Shown one piece after another: positions 6,433 to 8,674 of a DNA stretch of 8,674 nucleotides. Position 1 is the stretch's first letter; each line of letters begins with the position of its first letter. The stretch comes from Planctomycetaceae bacterium (lineage in GTDB: Bacteria > Planctomycetota > Planctomycetia > Planctomycetales > Planctomycetaceae). A model generated the notes under the pieces. The model was not told where the DNA came from. It was given only the letters and a program-made list of their open reading frames with translations, and searched no databases. The DNA lies in the NCBI GenBank assembly GCA_015487825.1, contig WFOZ01000502.1, forward strand, positions 1-8,674. Direction: 5' to 3'. A program made the translations under genes and the position numbers.

Positions 6433-7380
6433 ATGCAAACACGTCAACTTGGTCAGACAGATCTTGAGCTTCCCATTCTCAGTTTTGGAGCCTCTTCTTT
6501 AGGGCAGGAATTTCGGCAGGTCGATTTAAGTGAAGCTCTCCAGTCGGTTCATGCTGCACTGGATTGCGGGATGAATTTTATTGATACCTCTCCATTTTAC
6601 GGACGGGGGATGTCGGAAGTAATGCTCGGCGTGGCATTACGGGGTATTTCGCGCGAGTCTTACATTCTGGGGACAAAGCTTGGTCGGTACAGCGGCGAGC
6701 ATTTCGATTTTTCTGCTCGTCGGGTTGTTGAAAGTATCGATATTTCACTGGAACGAATGGGTGTTGAGTATTTGGATATCTGCCTTTGTCACGATATTGA
6801 ATTTGTTGATCGGACTCAAATTATCGAAGAAACTCTCCCTGCGATGCGCAAAATTCAACAGCAGGGGAAAGTACGCTACATTGGCGTTTCCGGGTATCCG
6901 ATGAGTAATTTTTCTTACGTACTGGAGCGTGCAGAACTTGACTGTGTTCTTTCATACAATCATTACACTTTACAAAATACTATGTTTGGCGACATCGTGC
7001 CTTATCTGAAGGAAAAGAACGTCGGCATTATGAACGCTGCTCCTTTTTCTGCCCGACTGCTGACAAATGCACCGCTTCCCCCCTGGCACAAAGCGACTAC
7101 ACAAGTACGTGAAATCTGCAGGCAGGCTGCGGAGCATTGCAATAAGCAGGGAGTTGATATTGCTCAGCTGGCTGTTCAGTTTTCTGTAGCGAATCCTGAT
7201 ATGACAACTTGCGTTACTGGTTCTGCCAACCCGCAACGTGTTCGTCAATGGGCAGAATGGATTGAAACGCCACTCGATGAGCAGCTTCTCGAAGAAGTCC
7301 AACAAATCCTCAAGCCAATTCACAACTGGTTCTACATTGAAGGCCGCCCGGAAAATAACGACGAGCCAATATTACCATAA
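6433..7380 (+). CDS. aldo-keto reductase, L-galactose/L-fucose dehydrogenase-like
   Basis: This is a cytoplasmic NAD(P)-dependent oxidoreductase with the aldo-keto reductase TIM-barrel. The 315-residue product has the full catalytic tetrad: D51 and Y56 in FIDTSPFYG, K82 in GTKLGRY, and H120 in CHDIEF. The stretches TKLGRY, FDFSARRV, LCHDIEF, YVLERAELDCVLSYNHY and a C-terminal AQLAVQFSVANP follow plant L-galactose dehydrogenase as I recall it, an enzyme that oxidises L-galactose to the 1,4-lactone. L-fucose dehydrogenases belong to the same group, so either sugar is possible. No Shine-Dalgarno sequence precedes the ATG, as is common in planctomycetes; an out-of-frame ATG at 6420 is not used. 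A permease gene starts 50 bases after its stop, suggesting co-transcription. The nearby sulfatase fits sulfated-fucan or galactan use, which is an inference. Confidence 0.92.
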   Translation: MQTRQLGQTDLELPILSFGASSLGQEFRQVDLSEALQSVHAALDCGMNFIDTSPFYGRGMSEVMLGVALRGISRESYILGTKLGRYSGEHFDFSARRVVESIDISLERMGVEYLDICLCHDIEFVDRTQIIEETLPAMRKIQQQGKVRYIGVSGYPMSNFSYVLERAELDCVLSYNHYTLQNTMFGDIVPYLKEKNVGIMNAAPFSARLLTNAPLPPWHKATTQVREICRQAAEHCNKQGVDIAQLAVQFSVANPDMTTCVTGSANPQRVRQWAEWIETPLDEQLLEEVQQILKPIHNWFYIEGRPENNDEPILP

Positions 7381-7430
7381 ACCGGGACGGATCATTTTTT
7401 GAGGTAGCCGCAACAGGTGAGAAAGCCCAT

Positions 7431-8674
7431 ATGTTTTCATTTGCATTAAAAAATATTCTCAGCCGTCCGATGCGCACGACGCTGGCTGTTATCGGAATGA
7501 CGGTTGCCATTTTAGGAATGGTCGGATTATTTTCGATTGCAGAAGGTTTGGATCAGGTCGTGGGAAACACGCTCAGCCGGGTGCCCGGATTTGTTGCGAT
7601 GCAGCGCGGGGCACCGATCCCGCTTTTCTCGACACTCCCCAGAGCATGGACCGAAGAACTCGAAGCGATCCCGGGGGTTCGAGCTGTCAGTCCGGAATGT
7701 TGGATTCGGGCCAATGTAATCGACGGTAAGATGATTATTTCGCCTCCCCGATTATTATGCGGCTCGGATATCGTCAGGCGGAATCGACTAAACATCGGTA
7801 TTTATCGCGATGACATTACCGAAGGCCGATATCTCGAAGAACGGGATGTGGGGACATTGAATTGTGTGATCAGTAAGCCGATTGCTAAAGAGCATAACAA
7901 AAAAGTTGGTGATGTGATTGAGGTTAACGGTCAGCAACTGAATATCATCGGTATCTACTTCACGGGCTCGATCCTGCTTGATGTCGCGATTATTATGGAT
8001 GCAAACCGCTTTCGGGAACTGGCCCGTTTTGATGATCAGACGGTTTCCAGTTTTTACATCGAGCAGGATGGTTCAGTCCCCGATGAGGTTTTACTTCAGC
8101 GGATAAAGGATCATTTTCGTGGACGAGGACCGGGAAATTTTCGTGGTTCGATGCTTTTTTCAGGAAGCACCTCAAAAGATAATCCGCTGACATCGTTCAT
8201 TAAACAGGTTGATCAGGCCCTGAAACAGAAGCCTGGAAAACCAGACAGCAAAGCCTCGGCGGCTAACACAGAGCAAAAAAAGGAATCCGATAGACAATCA
8301 CCTAGAATGGCGAAAACAGAAAAAAAAGAAGAGACCGTCGCCGATGACCCGATGGAAGTTCGTCTTGCAGCCGACTGGTCCGGACGCATCAATAAGTTTG
8401 CAGAAGACCTTGATCTTGCCTTGGGAATACTGACTTCCCTGGGGTTGTTTATTGCCGTGGTCAGTATTATCAATACAATGCTGATGAGCGTAACCGAACG
8501 AGTAGGCGAGTTTGGAATTCTGAGAGCAAACGGGTGGAGCAAATGGGATTTGATCCGGTTGATCACCTTTGAATCGCTGCTGCTGGGAGTCGCGGGGGGG
8601 CTAATCGGCATCGCTTTGGGGTGGGGAATGACTCAGGTCGTGAATGCTTCTTTCCCTGCAAAATTCGAATTATA
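7431..8674 (+). CDS. MacB/FtsX-type ABC transporter permease, 3' end cut by the window
   Basis: The frame is open from ATG 7431 to the window edge, giving 414 codons. AGGTGAG (7415-7421) lies 9 bases before the ATG. This is a permease with the MacB-type plan: one N-terminal membrane segment (about residues 17-38), a large extracytoplasmic domain (about 40-325), then further segments (about 331-353 and 378-402) in the FtsX domain. The loop SVTERVGEFGILRANGWS after the second segment is the characteristic coupling motif of the family. A fourth segment and the C-terminus should lie outside. Residues about 265-305 are a highly charged, low-complexity insert rich in K, E, Q and S. These permeases work with an ATPase; none is visible in the window. 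The substrate is unknown; family members move lipoproteins, antibiotics or peptides. The 50-base gap to the reductase suggests a shared transcript. Confidence 0.92.
   Translation, partial: MFSFALKNILSRPMRTTLAVIGMTVAILGMVGLFSIAEGLDQVVGNTLSRVPGFVAMQRGAPIPLFSTLPRAWTEELEAIPGVRAVSPECWIRANVIDGKMIISPPRLLCGSDIVRRNRLNIGIYRDDITEGRYLEERDVGTLNCVISKPIAKEHNKKVGDVIEVNGQQLNIIGIYFTGSILLDVAIIMDANRFRELARFDDQTVSSFYIEQDGSVPDEVLLQRIKDHFRGRGPGNFRGSMLFSGSTSKDNPLTSFIKQVDQALKQKPGKPDSKASAANTEQKKESDRQSPRMAKTEKKEETVADDPMEVRLAADWSGRINKFAEDLDLALGILTSLGLFIAVVSIINTMLMSVTERVGEFGILRANGWSKWDLIRLITFESLLLGVAGGLIGIALGWGMTQVVNASFPAKFEL

Noticed and set aside
8213..8611. Open frame of 132 codons on the - strand at the right end
   Set aside because: It is antisense to the permease, whose frame is open from 7431 to the edge and carries the FtsX-domain motif.
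110..8674. A defence, phage or CRISPR system
   Set aside because: No spacer-repeat array, nuclease, transposase, integrase or toxin-antitoxin pair was found. RarA is a general replication-repair protein and the other genes are metabolic or envelope-related.

Overview
The window most likely comes from a planctomycete, probably of the Planctomycetaceae/Gimesia-Rubinisphaera type. This is inferred from gene content: a secreted type I sulfatase, an exported alpha/alpha-toroid plus DUF4159 protein of a kind frequent in that phylum, and a MacB-like permease. GC content looks moderate by eye. No alignment or database search could be run.

Layout. 1-109 is a leader with two short perfect hairpins. 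110-1432 (+) encodes RarA/MgsA, a replication-fork AAA+ ATPase. 1531-1893 (+) encodes a 120-residue, apparently all-beta protein built from about five short repeats, of unknown function. 1894-2158 is a gene-free stretch with degenerate inverted-repeat material. 2159-3643 (-) is a secreted sulfatase. 3644-3777 is a gap that shares repeat motifs with the 1.9-2.1 kb gap. 3778-6183 (-) is an 801-residue exported protein with an N-terminal toroid and two DUF4159 domains. 6184-6432 is a divergent promoter region. 6433-7380 (+) is an aldo-keto reductase that closely resembles plant-type L-galactose dehydrogenase. 7431-8674 (+) is the first 414 codons of a MacB/FtsX-type ABC permease that runs off the right edge.

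Functional reading. The two minus-strand genes both encode exported proteins and may be expressed together. The reductase and permease are 50 bases apart and probably share a transcript. A sulfatase close to an L-galactose/L-fucose-type dehydrogenase would fit use of sulfated algal polysaccharides, but that link is an inference from proximity. RarA is a housekeeping gene. I found no CRISPR array, tRNA, rRNA, transposase, phage gene or defence cassette. The least explained items are the small beta-repeat protein, the tandem DUF4159 protein and the intergenic repeats.
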